From Roseovarius sp. THAF27 (GTDB lineage: Bacteria; Pseudomonadota; Alphaproteobacteria; Rhodobacterales; Rhodobacteraceae): 64,000 nucleotides of DNA. The notes under the pieces were generated by a model. It made no database searches. It was not told where the DNA came from and worked only from the letters and a program-made list of their open reading frames with translations. The DNA lies in NCBI RefSeq assembly GCF_009363655.1, contig NZ_CP045393.1, forward strand, positions 1,302,001-1,366,000. The letters run 5' to 3'. Shown piece after piece: positions 27,277-35,487 of the stretch (within the stretch, counting starts at the first letter, position 1; each line of letters starts with the position of its first letter). The position numbers were made by a program, and so were the translations under genes.

Positions 27277-27517
27277 GTCTGTATGTCCAGGGGAGGAAAG
27301 CACTCTTGGCGCGACCCCGCGCCTTGTAGCCGCCGGGTGGAGCCTCGCACCCGGATGCAGCGAAGATCGGTTGAGGCTGCCCCTGCGTCAAGATGCACGG
27401 TGTGAAATCTTGCGGGGCGCGCGCGGTTTCGGGCGGATTTTCGCGCGTCGGATGCCAAGAAGCTTGCCTGAAATGCCGGCTTGGGGAAGAAACCCCGAAA
27501 CAACGAGGGATTCTCTG

Positions 27518-28003
27518 ATGCGGCGTTTGATGGCCTTCATGCTGGTTTGCGTGGTTGCGGGATGCAGTGCGAAGGAGGCGCCGGAGCCGCGTGCCGCGCA
27601 CAGCCCGCCGCTTTATCCCAACGAGACGCCGCAGCTTCGGGCGCTGATCAACCAGTATGCCGACGACTACGAGGTGCCACGGTCGCTGGTGCACCGGGTG
27701 GTGCAGCGCGAGAGCGATTATCGGCCCGGGGCGCGCAACGGGCCCTATTTCGGCATGATGCAGATCCTGCCCGCCACCGCACGGGGCATGGGGTTTCAGG
27801 GCGCGCCGAGCGACCTTCTGGATGCGGAAACCAATCTGAAATACGCGGTGAAGTACCTGCGCGGCGCATGGCTGGTGTCGGACGGCAGCGAGCCCGACGC
27901 GGTGATGTGGTACGCGCGGGGCTATTACTATGCCGCGCGGGACAAGTGCCTGCTGGTTCAGACCGGCTTGCGCGAGCGCGAGATCGCGCGGCACTGCCGC
28001 TGA
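27518..28003 (+). CDS. Lytic transglycosylase lipoprotein
   Basis: A 161-residue outer-membrane lipoprotein with lipobox VVAGC (Cys16) followed by an SLT domain: catalytic Glu in VVQRESDYRPGARNG, then YFGMMQILPATARGMG, NLKYAVKYL and the closing ARGYYYAA. It cleaves the peptidoglycan MurNAc-GlcNAc bond to give anhydro-MurNAc. It is a minimal SLT protein with no accessory domain. RBS GAGGGA lies seven bases upstream. Confidence 0.9.
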   Translation: MRRLMAFMLVCVVAGCSAKEAPEPRAAHSPPLYPNETPQLRALINQYADDYEVPRSLVHRVVQRESDYRPGARNGPYFGMMQILPATARGMGFQGAPSDLLDAETNLKYAVKYLRGAWLVSDGSEPDAVMWYARGYYYAARDKCLLVQTGLREREIARHCR

Positions 28004-28215
28004 GGCGGCGCGGCCCGGGCGGCCCGGATCGCGCGACATGACACGCCGGGCATGGGGGCGGTCCGGGGCCGGGCGGCGCGCCTGTCATCCTTCAAGAGAT
28101 AGCCGCCGGTCTGGTCCAGCGCGGCTGCGCGGAGCGGGCGATTGGCGGGATTGCACAGGGGCCTGCGCCTGATTTATAGAGGCGTGAACTTTACGCATGT
28201 CATCGGAGGCACGTC

Positions 28216-28965
28216 ATGGCCGGCCATTCCAAATGGGCCAATATCCAGCACCGCAAGGGCCGTCAGGATGCCCAGCGGGCGAAACTCTTTTCCAAGCTGT
28301 CGAAAGAGATCACCATCGCCGCGAAGATGGGCGACCCGGACCCCGACAAGAACCCGCGCCTGCGACTGGCGGTCAAGCAGGCCAAGTCGCAGTCGATGCC
28401 CAACGACAATATCGACCGGGCGATCAAGAAATCGGTCGCGGGCGAGGGCGAGGATTACGAGGAAATCCGGTACGAGGGCTATGGGCCCAACGGCGTGGCG
28501 GTGATCGTCGAGGCGATGACCGACAACCGCAATCGCACCGCCAGCACGGTGCGCTCGACCTTTACCAAGCATGGCGGGAACCTGGGCGAGACCGGCTCTG
28601 TCGGGTTCATGTTCGAGCGCAAGGGGCAGGTGACCTACCCTTCGGATGCGGGCGATGGCGACACGGTGATGATGGCCGCGATCGAGGCCGGGGCCGAGGA
28701 CGTGGAATCGGGCGAGGACGGCCACGTGATCTGGTGTGCGGACACGGACCTGAACGATGTCTCGACCGCGCTGGAGGCGGAGCTGGGCGAAAGCGAGGAG
28801 ACCAAGCTGGCCTGGCGTCCGACGACCACCACCGAACTGGACCTGGAAGGCATGCAAAAGCTGATGAAGCTGATCGACGCGCTGGAAGACGATGACGACG
28901 TGCAGAATGTCACGACGAATTTCGAGGCCAGCGACGAGGTGATGGACCAGCTGGCGGCGGAGTGA
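28216..28965 (+). CDS. yebC: YebC/PmpR-family regulator
   Basis: A 249-residue protein of the YebC/TACO1 family with the canonical start [20 protein letters not shown], then [15 protein letters not shown] and [10 protein letters not shown] motifs, and [20 protein letters not shown]. Family members act as transcription regulators or as translation factors that relieve ribosome stalling at proline stretches; that may matter for the very Pro-rich FtsY and phasin-like proteins in this window, but this is inference. RBS GGAGG lies upstream; a strong terminator follows. Confidence 0.95.
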   Translation: MAGHSKWANIQHRKGRQDAQRAKLFSKLSKEITIAAKMGDPDPDKNPRLRLAVKQAKSQSMPNDNIDRAIKKSVAGEGEDYEEIRYEGYGPNGVAVIVEAMTDNRNRTASTVRSTFTKHGGNLGETGSVGFMFERKGQVTYPSDAGDGDTVMMAAIEAGAEDVESGEDGHVIWCADTDLNDVSTALEAELGESEETKLAWRPTTTTELDLEGMQKLMKLIDALEDDDDVQNVTTNFEASDEVMDQLAAE

Positions 28966-28987
28966 TCCGGGCCGCGTGGGTTTGAGG

Positions 28988-29012
28988 CGGCGCCCCGGCG
29001 GGGCGCCGTTTT
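28988..29012 (+). terminator. Intrinsic terminator after yebC
   Basis: Nine-bp perfect stem CGGCGCCCC / GGGGCGCCG with a 3-nt loop, directly followed by TTTT, 23 bases after the stop. Confidence 0.88.
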
Positions 29013-29111
29013 GCGTTCGGGGCGGTTTCGTACGCGGAGCCTGCGCTGTGCCGAGTTGTGGACCTTTTTGCGGCGCTGCGGCATGCTGCGCGCAGCCAGG
29101 GAAGTATAGAC

Positions 29112-29393
29112 ATGCAGATCGAACACGAAGACGGAGAGAGCAAGGGGCGCTATGTCACCCGGATCGACGACGGGCCGGAGGCGGAGCTGACCTATTCCAA
29201 GCTGGGAAGCGCGGGCATGATCATCGACCATACCGGCGTGCCCGACGCCTATCGCGGCAAGGGCGTGGGCCTGGCGCTGGTGACCCGCGCGGTGGAGGAT
29301 GCCCGCGCGGCGGGGCGCAAGATCACGCCGCTTTGCCCGTTTGCCGCGTCGCAGTTTCGCCGGCACCCGGAGTGGGCGGACGTTCTGGCCTGA
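29112..29393 (+). CDS. GNAT-like N-acetyltransferase (YidJ/Gcn5-related)
   Basis: A 93-residue single-domain protein of the short GNAT-related group. Visible: beta strands LTYSKLG and MIIDHTGVPDAYRGKGVG (acetyl-CoA pyrophosphate loop R-G-K-G-V-G), ALVTRAVEDARAAGRKITPLCPFAA and the conserved end FRRHPEW. Substrate unknown. Start is at ATG 29112; GGAAG is upstream. The longer open frame has an untypical extension. Confidence 0.85.
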   Translation: MQIEHEDGESKGRYVTRIDDGPEAELTYSKLGSAGMIIDHTGVPDAYRGKGVGLALVTRAVEDARAAGRKITPLCPFAASQFRRHPEWADVLA

Positions 29394-29480
29394 GCTAGAA
29401 GGTGTGGCGCGTGTCGTCGCGCGGCGCTTCAACGTCGCAATCGCGGGTTGCGTCAGGGGCCGCTTGGCGGCAAAGTGAGA

Positions 29481-29650
29481 GTCCCGAAGGTGCCGCGCAG
29501 GTCGCGGAGAATTGGGAAGCCGGTGCAAGTCCGGCGCTGCCCCCGCAACGGTAAGGATGGGGGATACCGCAGATGGCCACTGGGGCGACATGCCCCGGGA
29601 AGGCGCGCGTATCCGCACCCCCGCCAAGCCCGGAAACCAGCCTTTGGGAC
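29481..29650 (+). promoter_or_regulatory. Cobalamin (AdoCbl) riboswitch
   Basis: The conserved core is unmistakable: GGGAAGCCGGTGCAAGTCC, then the B12 box GCTGCCCCCGCAACGG, GGTAAGGATGG, and near the 3' end AAGCCCGGAAACCAGCC. A closing P1 helix forms between 29481-29490 (GTCCCGAAGG) and 29641-29650 (CCTTTGGGAC). It precedes the 90-residue gene at 29762 by about 110 bases. Binding of adenosylcobalamin normally turns the downstream gene off. Confidence 0.95.
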
Positions 29651-29761
29651 GACGTCGAACCGCGGGGGGCGGTGCGGGCGGTGGACCGGAAAAGCGGTTC
29701 TCGCGCGGCCTTCCCTCGCCCCAGTCCGGCCCGGGGTGCGGCCGGAGGAAGAGCAGAAAGC

Positions 29762-30034
29762 ATGAGCCTGACACCGATCATGAACGGGTTGGAGCGCAGT
29801 GGGGCCACCGGCGCCGAGGCCGAGGCCGTGGCGCGGCTGGGTTTCCTGGAGTGGGTCTTTGGCTATCCCGGCGCCGTCACGGCGGGGGTCGTGCGCGAGG
29901 CGCTGGCCGAACCCGCGGTCCGGAATGCCGACAGCGCGGCGGCGAGGGCGTTTGCCCGCGTGCTGGAGGAGGCGCGCCACGCCGCGCCGATGACGCGGGG
30001 CCGGCGCGGGCGGGCCGCAAGGGTGGTGCATTGA
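29762..30034 (+). CDS. Small unknown protein downstream of the cobalamin riboswitch
   Basis: A 90-residue soluble, helical protein, Ala-rich with a basic C-terminal tail (RGRRGRAARV). An aromatic motif LGFLEWVFGYPG sits near residues 30-41. I recognise no family. Start is at ATG 29762 with GGAGGA at 29744-29749, 12 bases away. No cobalamin synthesis, uptake or B12-dependent gene follows; the next features are a hairpin and the minus-strand sRNA array. The riboswitch therefore appears dedicated to this protein, whose role should concern B12 supply or a B12-independent substitute. Confidence 0.65.
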   Translation: MSLTPIMNGLERSGATGAEAEAVARLGFLEWVFGYPGAVTAGVVREALAEPAVRNADSAAARAFARVLEEARHAAPMTRGRRGRAARVVH

Positions 30035-30046
30035 TCCCAACGCCTT

Positions 30047-30071
30047 GATCCCGCCGCATGGCGGCGGGGTC
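30047..30071 (+). terminator. Strong hairpin after the B12-controlled gene
   Basis: Eleven-bp stem GATCCCGCCGC / GCGGCGGGGTC (one G-T pair) with a 3-nt loop, 12 bases after the stop. There is no clear T run, so it may work as a 3' stabilising structure or a bidirectional terminator. Confidence 0.5.
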
Positions 30072-30130
30072 GCTGGCTGATTTCCGGCGCGGGGGCGGTG
30101 CGGCGAGGGCCTTGCGAACGCTGTCGGGGT

Positions 30131-30316
30131 AAAAAAGAAAAAACGGCGACGCCAGGGAGGAGGAGAGGCGCCGCCGTTCTTTACGTCGGGTCCCAGGGAG
30201 GAGGAAGGGACCGTTCGTCAGGTTTGGGTTCCAAGGGAACCCAGGTCTTGCCGGGACCGCACAAGGGAGGAGAGGCGGTATCCCGAACAGGTACCAAACG
30301 GGAGGAGAGGCACCTG
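30131..30316 (-). ncRNA. Tandem array of four CCUCCUCC-loop sRNA hairpins
   Basis: Read on the minus strand, four hairpins each expose a C/U-rich loop: 30288-30316 (loop with CUCUCCUCCCG), 30252-30285 (CUCUCCUCCCUU), 30189-30212 (UUCCUCCUCCCU) and 30144-30176 (UCUCCUCCUCCCU). The last has a 10-bp stem and runs into U6-C-U6 (30131-30143), a textbook terminator. A further plain hairpin is at 30226-30242. Two stems pair perfectly only as RNA from the minus strand, through G-U pairs. The design matches the alphaproteobacterial alpha-r14/CcsR family of stress-linked sRNAs, known in Rhodobacter as a four-copy array with CCUCCUCCC loops that compete for Shine-Dalgarno-like sequences. In Rhodobacter the array follows a DUF1127 gene; here no such gene is adjacent. 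Confidence 0.85.
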
Positions 30317-30561
30317 ATTGTTTTCGCGAGCGTTCGGCGCTGTGACCGTTTCCGTTCGCTGTTGAGTTAAAGATAGCGATATGCTGCGCATGCACAATAC
30401 GTTTTGCTGCAACGCAGCTATGCAGTTGGCGCATAGAAGATCGGATCATTTTTTACGTTTGAAATCACCGCTTTGCCAGTTTTTTGGGCGGGGTTGAAAC
30501 GGGGGTTGCACCTGCTTCTGGAAGTGCCACTTTCAACGCCGCAGATGCATGGAGACCGGGC

Positions 30562-31626
30562 ATGACGAAAATACTCGAAAATGTGCGCCGAGAGCTGGAC
30601 CGGCTGGAATTGCCGGACGGCGGGACGGTGATTTCGCGCGACATGGTGCGCGCGATGCGACTCGAAGGCGGCGAGGTGCGATTCGTGTTGGAGGCGCCCA
30701 GCCCCGAGATGGCCCGCCGGATGGAACCGCTGCGGGCCGCCGCCGAGCGTGCGGCGCTGTCGGTCGAGGGGGTGACATCGGCGCAGGTCGCGCTGACCGC
30801 AGAGGCGCCCGAGGCGCCCGCGCCGACGCTGAAGGTCGGGCGGCATCCCGAGGGCGGCAGCGCCTCGATCCGGCCGAGCGGGGTGAAATCGATTCTCGCG
30901 GTGGCGTCGGGCAAGGGTGGCGTGGGCAAGTCGACCGTGGCGTCGAACCTGGCGGTGGCGCTAGCGCGGGCGGGTCGGCGCGTCGGATTGCTCGATGCCG
31001 ATATCCACGGGCCGAGCCAGCCGCGCATGATGGGCGTGACCGAACGCGCCCAGAGCCCGGACGGCAAGATCCTGACGCCGCTGGAGGCGCATGGCGTCAA
31101 GATGATGTCCATCGGCCTGATGATCGAGGAGGATCGCGCCGTGGTGTGGCGGGGGCCTATGCTGATGGGGGCGTTGCAGCAGATGATGGCCCAGGTCGAC
31201 TGGGGCGAGCTGGACGCGCTGCTGGTCGACCTGCCGCCGGGCACGGGGGACGTGCAGCTGACCCTGTGCCAGAGGGCGCAGCCCACGGGGGCGTTGGTGG
31301 TGTCGACACCGCAGGACGTGGCGCTGTTGGATGCGCGCAAGGCGATCGACATGTTCAACACGCTGAAGACGCCGGTGCTGGGGCTGATCGAGAACATGTC
31401 GATGTTTCACTGCCCGCAATGCGGGTACGAGGCGGCGATATTCGGCCATGGCGGCGTGGCGGCCGAGGCCGAGAGGCTGGGCCTGCCGCTGTTGGGGGCG
31501 TTGCCCATCGACCTCGACACAAGGCTAGGCGGCGATGCCGGGCGGCCCGTGGCGCTGGAGGACGGCGCGGTGTCGGACGCCTATGCGCGGCTGGCGGAAA
31601 GGTTGGTGCAGGGCGGGATGGCGTAG
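30562..31626 (+). CDS. mrp: Mrp/ApbC-type Fe-S cluster carrier ATPase
   Basis: A 354-residue P-loop ATPase of the Mrp/NBP35 family. It has an N-terminal MIP18/DUF59-like domain (residues 1-80), a Pro/Ala linker, then the deviant Walker A SGKGGVGKST (116-125), DADIHGPSQPRMMG, LLVDLPPGTGDVQLTL, and the cluster-binding CPQC in NMSMFHCPQCG. It binds and transfers Fe-S clusters to apoproteins in the cytosol. Start is at ATG 30562 (GGAGA upstream); an earlier in-frame ATG adds a non-homologous stretch. Confidence 0.94.
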   Translation: MTKILENVRRELDRLELPDGGTVISRDMVRAMRLEGGEVRFVLEAPSPEMARRMEPLRAAAERAALSVEGVTSAQVALTAEAPEAPAPTLKVGRHPEGGSASIRPSGVKSILAVASGKGGVGKSTVASNLAVALARAGRRVGLLDADIHGPSQPRMMGVTERAQSPDGKILTPLEAHGVKMMSIGLMIEEDRAVVWRGPMLMGALQQMMAQVDWGELDALLVDLPPGTGDVQLTLCQRAQPTGALVVSTPQDVALLDARKAIDMFNTLKTPVLGLIENMSMFHCPQCGYEAAIFGHGGVAAEAERLGLPLLGALPIDLDTRLGGDAGRPVALEDGAVSDAYARLAERLVQGGMA

Positions 31627-31877
31627 TCGGCGAGGTTTGCAGCGACAGTCCGATGTGGGTTTATTGCGGACAAGTGTGATCTACATCCCCGAGCGCCATC
31701 GCCGGGCCGTGGGGGCGGCCCGTCGATGGCGCGGGGCCTGCGGCTTGACTCCGCGCCGGGGCTATAGATCGGACGTCTTCTATGTCCGCAAAGCGAACTT
31801 CCAACGCGAACGCCCGGCGCGGAATCCAGGTGCAGCTTGCTGCACCGCCGCGCATCGCCGGGCCGCCCCACCGGCAC

Positions 31878-31963
31878 GGCGATTTGGCGAGGCCGGGTGC
31901 GCCGCTCGGAGGTTTTACGGAGTTGGCGGGGATAAAGTGCTGCAAAACCATCGTTGGATCGCC
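31878..31963. repeat. Dispersed ATAAAGTGC repeat, copy B
   Basis: Begins GGCGATTTGGCGAGGCCGGG, contains GGGGATAAAGTGC and ends GGATCGCC. The ends form an inverted repeat (GGCGAT/ATCGCC). Same block order as copies A and C. Confidence 0.7.
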
Positions 31964-32144
31964 GCGCCGCGGCCCGTCGATGCGCGACCCCTACCAACCC
32001 ACCGGCCGTCTCGTCCGCAAAGCCAACATTCGTGCCGCCCGCAACGCATGTCGGGATCGAGCCCTTGCTAGACACTGGCATCGAGCCCCCGGCCGGTTGA
32101 CAGCCGCGAAGCTGCCCGGCCATCGTCAGCCCCTCCCTCGGGCT

Positions 32145-32231
32145 GGCGATTTGTCTGAGGCCGGGCGCAACAACCCTTCCGAGGATGTATTTGGCAGGCA
32201 TAAAGTGCTTCAGAATTTCCGTCGGATCGCC
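32145..32231. repeat. Dispersed ATAAAGTGC repeat, copy C
   Basis: Begins GGCGATTTGTCTGAGGCCGGG-like sequence, contains GCATAAAGTGCTTCAG and ends CGGATCGCC. Nearly the same length as copy B (87 vs 86 bases) with the same inverted ends; about 180 bases apart in the same orientation. Confidence 0.7.
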
Positions 32232-32447
32232 ACCCCAGGCGCTGACGCTCGCTTCCGTCGTGAACGGCGGAAAGGTCCGCTGAGCTGCCGGTGCGTGCAG
32301 GAGCGTGCCCCCACCGTCACGGTGGCCTGATCCCCCGTTAACCCCCCGTTGATACTTCCCGAAGCCCGGGTGCGGACCGTGTCGCGCCTTTGCTGGCAAT
32401 CACGTGACGCCTTGGGGGAAGGCCCCCGGGCGCGGAAAGGGAAATTC

Positions 32448-34742
32448 ATGAACAAGGCAATCACCGATGGCATCGTCTTCATGCCGCCGCCTTTTGCGAA
32501 CGGGCTGGATGTCTGGTCGAGCGAGAACGGCACGCCGGGGTCGGACACCTATGATGGCGCCGCCAATGCCGCCTTCGTCCCCGCCGACCAGGATTTCGGC
32601 GGCGCGCTGGAGGTCCAGAAGGTCCAGGGCACGCAGAAGCTGCGCTACATGGGCGAGACGCCGATCCTGCCGGGCTGTTACCTGCAGATCACCGCGCGGG
32701 TGAAGGCGGTGTCCGGCAGCCTGCCCAACGTGCGCATCGCGGGGTGGGCCGGCGGTGCGGGCGGCACTCACGTGACCGGGCTGACCGAGACCGGCCCCAG
32801 CGTGACGCTGACCAGTTACGGCGAGGTTTTCGAGGTCAGGGCCATCGTCGGCAGCGGCGACCGTGGCGGCGTGGACATGGTGTGGGGCACCGAGCCCCTG
32901 TACGGGCATTTCGGCATCGACCTGACGGGGCCGAACGGTGGCGTGGTGCGGATCGACGACCTGCGGATCGAGGATGTGACCGAAGTGTTCCTGCGCGACA
33001 TCATCGGCCTGGTGGACGTGCGCGACTATGGCGCGAAGGGCGACGGCAGCACCGATGACCTGCCCGCCTTCGAGGCCGCCGACGCCGCCGCGAACGGCCG
33101 CACGGTTCTGGTGCCTGCGGGGACCTATTACCTGGCGGACAGCCTGACCATGCAGAGCAAGGTCAGTTTCGAAGGCGAGGTCACGATGCCGGTCGACAAG
33201 ATCTTCGAGCTGGTCAACGATTTCGACTTTTCCAAGTACGTGGATGCGTTCGGCGGCGATACGGAGATGGCCTTCAAGAAGGCCTACCAGGCGCTGCTGA
33301 ACAACCCCGGCCACGTGGAGCTGGACATGAAAGGCCGCAAGGTGGCGCTGCGCGAACCCGTGGACATGCAGGCCGCCGTGCCGAACCGGACCACCTACAA
33401 GACGCGGCACGTGATCAAGAATGCGCAGTTTTCAGTCTTTCCGGGGCCGAACTGGGACACCGATACCGTCACCTCGCAAGCCACCTACAACGCCAATGAC
33501 AACAAGCGGCTGATCAATGTCGCCAACGTGGCCAACATCCAGGTGGGGTCGCTGGTGACCGGCAACGGGGTGGGCCGCGAGGTTTACGTGCGGGCCAGGA
33601 ATGTGGGCGCCCAGACGGTGACGTTGAGCCAGCCGCTCTACGACGCGGAAGGCACGCAGAACTATACGTTCAAGCGTTTCAAATACATGTGGGATTTCAG
33701 CGGCTTCGCCCAGGTTTCGAAGTTCGCGGTGTCCAATATCGAGTTCCAGTGCGGCGGCGATTGCAGTGCCGTGCTGCTGCCGCCCGCCGGATCGGCGATC
33801 CATTTCCGGGATTGCTTTTTCACCCAGCCGCGCGACCGGGGCATCACCAGCCACGGCGAGGGCGACCAGGGCATGATGATCGACCGCTGCCAGTTCCTGT
33901 CCCGGGAAAGCCCGCTGCTGGTACCGGACCGGACCACGATCGGCGTCAACTGCAACGGCAACGACATCAAGATCCGCAACTGCCGCTGCAATTTCTTCAA
34001 GCATTTCGCGATCCTGGCGGGGTCGTCCAGCATCATCATGGGCAACCACTGTTTCCAGGGCGACAGCGCCGATCCCGGCCCGCGCAGCGCGATCTTCGTG
34101 CTGGCGCGGACCAACAATCGCGGCACGATCACCGGGAACTACATCTGCGACGGGTCGGTCGAGTGGACCAACGAGTATGACGAGGCGCCGGATTTTTCGA
34201 GCGAGTTCTCGTTCAGCGCGCTGTCGATCACCAGCAACGTGTTCCTCAGCCAGAGCACCGCGCCGTCGTTCAACTTTCTGATCGTGAAGCCCTACGGGCC
34301 GGGGCATTTCATCAACGGGCTGACGGTGACGGGCAATACGGTGCGGCTGATCGACGGGCCGATCGACCGTTTCGAGGGGATCGACACCAGCTTTGCCACG
34401 CTGAATTTCGAGCGGTTCCGCAACATCCGCTTCGAGGACAACGCCTATTTCAACGTGAACATCCAGGTGGAAAACCCGCTGGTCCTGCAACATACCGAGG
34501 CCAGCGCGCAGAAGACCTGGGTCGTGGCGCCGCATCCCAAGCTGCCCTTCGAGGCCTGGGCGCAGACGGTCGAGGCGATCGTGCCGGAAGGGCCGATCCG
34601 CGAGGCCAATGGCGACGCCTATTTCGGCATCCCGTATTATGACGGCAAGGAAGGCCCGAACAAGGATCAGGTCAACCTGCGCTGGGAAAAGGCGGTCAGC
34701 GGGACGGTCACGATGCGGGTCAGGATCGACGACCTGATCTGA
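32448..34742 (+). CDS. Large right-handed beta-helix protein (pectate lyase 3 / GH28-related)
   Basis: A 764-residue protein. Residues ~1-180 form a carbohydrate-binding-like beta domain (LDVWSSENGTPGSDTY, YLQITARVKAVSG). At 188-204 comes LVDVRDYGAKGDGSTDD, the start signature of Pectate_lyase_3 / GH28-related beta-helices, followed by parallel beta-helix rungs (ITGNYICDG, SITSNVFLSQ, GLTVTGNTVRL, NIRFEDNAYF). Such domains occur in polysaccharide lyases, epimerases and phage tail spikes. There is no signal peptide, unlike its envelope neighbours. RBS AAGGGA precedes ATG 32448. It stands alone after the repeat-filled gap; enzymatic activity cannot be inferred. Confidence 0.82.
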   Translation: MNKAITDGIVFMPPPFANGLDVWSSENGTPGSDTYDGAANAAFVPADQDFGGALEVQKVQGTQKLRYMGETPILPGCYLQITARVKAVSGSLPNVRIAGWAGGAGGTHVTGLTETGPSVTLTSYGEVFEVRAIVGSGDRGGVDMVWGTEPLYGHFGIDLTGPNGGVVRIDDLRIEDVTEVFLRDIIGLVDVRDYGAKGDGSTDDLPAFEAADAAANGRTVLVPAGTYYLADSLTMQSKVSFEGEVTMPVDKIFELVNDFDFSKYVDAFGGDTEMAFKKAYQALLNNPGHVELDMKGRKVALREPVDMQAAVPNRTTYKTRHVIKNAQFSVFPGPNWDTDTVTSQATYNANDNKRLINVANVANIQVGSLVTGNGVGREVYVRARNVGAQTVTLSQPLYDAEGTQNYTFKRFKYMWDFSGFAQVSKFAVSNIEFQCGGDCSAVLLPPAGSAIHFRDCFFTQPRDRGITSHGEGDQGMMIDRCQFLSRESPLLVPDRTTIGVNCNGNDIKIRNCRCNFFKHFAILAGSSSIIMGNHCFQGDSADPGPRSAIFVLARTNNRGTITGNYICDGSVEWTNEYDEAPDFSSEFSFSALSITSNVFLSQSTAPSFNFLIVKPYGPGHFINGLTVTGNTVRLIDGPIDRFEGIDTSFATLNFERFRNIRFEDNAYFNVNIQVENPLVLQHTEASAQKTWVVAPHPKLPFEAWAQTVEAIVPEGPIREANGDAYFGIPYYDGKEGPNKDQVNLRWEKAVSGTVTMRVRIDDLI

Positions 34743-34747
34743 CGCGA

Positions 34748-34763
34748 GGGTCGTTCGCGACCC
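34748..34763. terminator. UUCG-capped hairpin between convergent genes
   Basis: Perfect stem GGGTCG / CGACCC closed by a TTCG tetraloop, placed between the beta-helix gene and the convergent outer-membrane gene. No T tract, so a bidirectional 3'-end structure is the likely role. Confidence 0.45.
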
Positions 34764-34766
34764 CTG

Positions 34767-35429
34767 TCAGAACTGGTGCCAGAAGCCGATTTTCAGCTTG
34801 AAATCATCGGCTTCTGCCACGCCGGCGACCACGCCGATCTCGGCATGATATCCCGGGGCGATCCGGTGGACATAGGACGGCGCCAGCTTGGCGTAAGGGG
34901 CGCTGTCGGTCGGGATGCCCGTCTGCAGTTGCAAGATCACCTTGGCGTCGGGGCCGGGGCTGAGGCCGAACGTGATGTCGGTTTCCAGCACGCCGTCGAA
35001 ACTGTCGATGATCACCGCCCGGCTGTCGACGCTGATCCAACCGGGCGTGTCCCCAAGCGCGACCCCGCGCCCCAGGCTGAGGCCGGGGCGCAGGGCGAAG
35101 GTTTCCCGCGCCATCCCGAGGCCGAATTCGGCGGCGAGGCGCAGGGGGCGGTCGGTGGCGCCGACGGGCCAGCGCAGAAAGGCGATGGCCTTGGACATGT
35201 CGTCCTCGTGGCCGCCCGCGTCGAGGCCGAGCGTCAGCCGGTCGGTCAGCCCGTGTTCGGCATAAATCGAGCCGTAGAAGCCGCCGCCGTCGGAGAGGCC
35301 GCCCTCGGCGTCGATCTCGATCGAGGTGCTGAGAAACGTCCGGTCCTCGGCGCGCAGCCACGGTCCGGCCAGCGCCGGGACGGGGGCGGCGAGCAACAGG
35401 ACCGGAATGACGACGCGCTTGAGCGGCAT
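34767..35429 (-). CDS. Predicted outer-membrane beta-barrel protein
   Basis: A 220-residue exported protein: signal peptide (ending PALA), then alternating amphipathic strands (TFLSTSIEIDAEG, GFYGSIYAEHGL, LTLGLDAGG, LRLAAEFGLGMA, AVIIDSFDGVLETDITFGL, AEIGVVAG) and a terminal Phe (GFWHQF), the signal read by the BAM machinery. These features support an eight- to ten-stranded barrel. No specific family recognised. RBS GAGGTG lies just before the ATG. Confidence 0.75.
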   Translation of the reverse strand: MPLKRVVIPVLLLAAPVPALAGPWLRAEDRTFLSTSIEIDAEGGLSDGGGFYGSIYAEHGLTDRLTLGLDAGGHEDDMSKAIAFLRWPVGATDRPLRLAAEFGLGMARETFALRPGLSLGRGVALGDTPGWISVDSRAVIIDSFDGVLETDITFGLSPGPDAKVILQLQTGIPTDSAPYAKLAPSYVHRIAPGYHAEIGVVAGVAEADDFKLKIGFWHQF

Positions 35430-35487
35430 GGCACCTCACGCGGTCAGCTTGGTCAGATTTGGTAAATGCCAGGTTAACGCGGCCCGG

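Larger units (their letters stand above)
31627..32447. other. 820-bp gene-free region with degenerate repeats
   Basis: No supported gene. It holds two copies of the ATAAAGTGC repeat (listed separately) and several shorter shared blocks, for example GTCCGCAAAGC at about 31786 and again at about 32013, followed by divergent but similar sequence. Open frames here are translations of repeat sequence. The region resembles the decayed repeat deposits seen between roseobacter genes. Confidence 0.6.

Noticed and set aside
29573..29761. Longer N-terminus for the B12-controlled protein (ATG 29573)
   Set aside because: This would place the start inside the aptamer; its translation is the riboswitch sequence.
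31581..32399. 272-codon minus-strand frame in the gap after mrp
   Set aside because: Its translation is that of the dispersed repeat blocks (for example KHFMPAK from ATAAAGTGC); no domain and no RBS. Treated as repeat DNA, not a gene.
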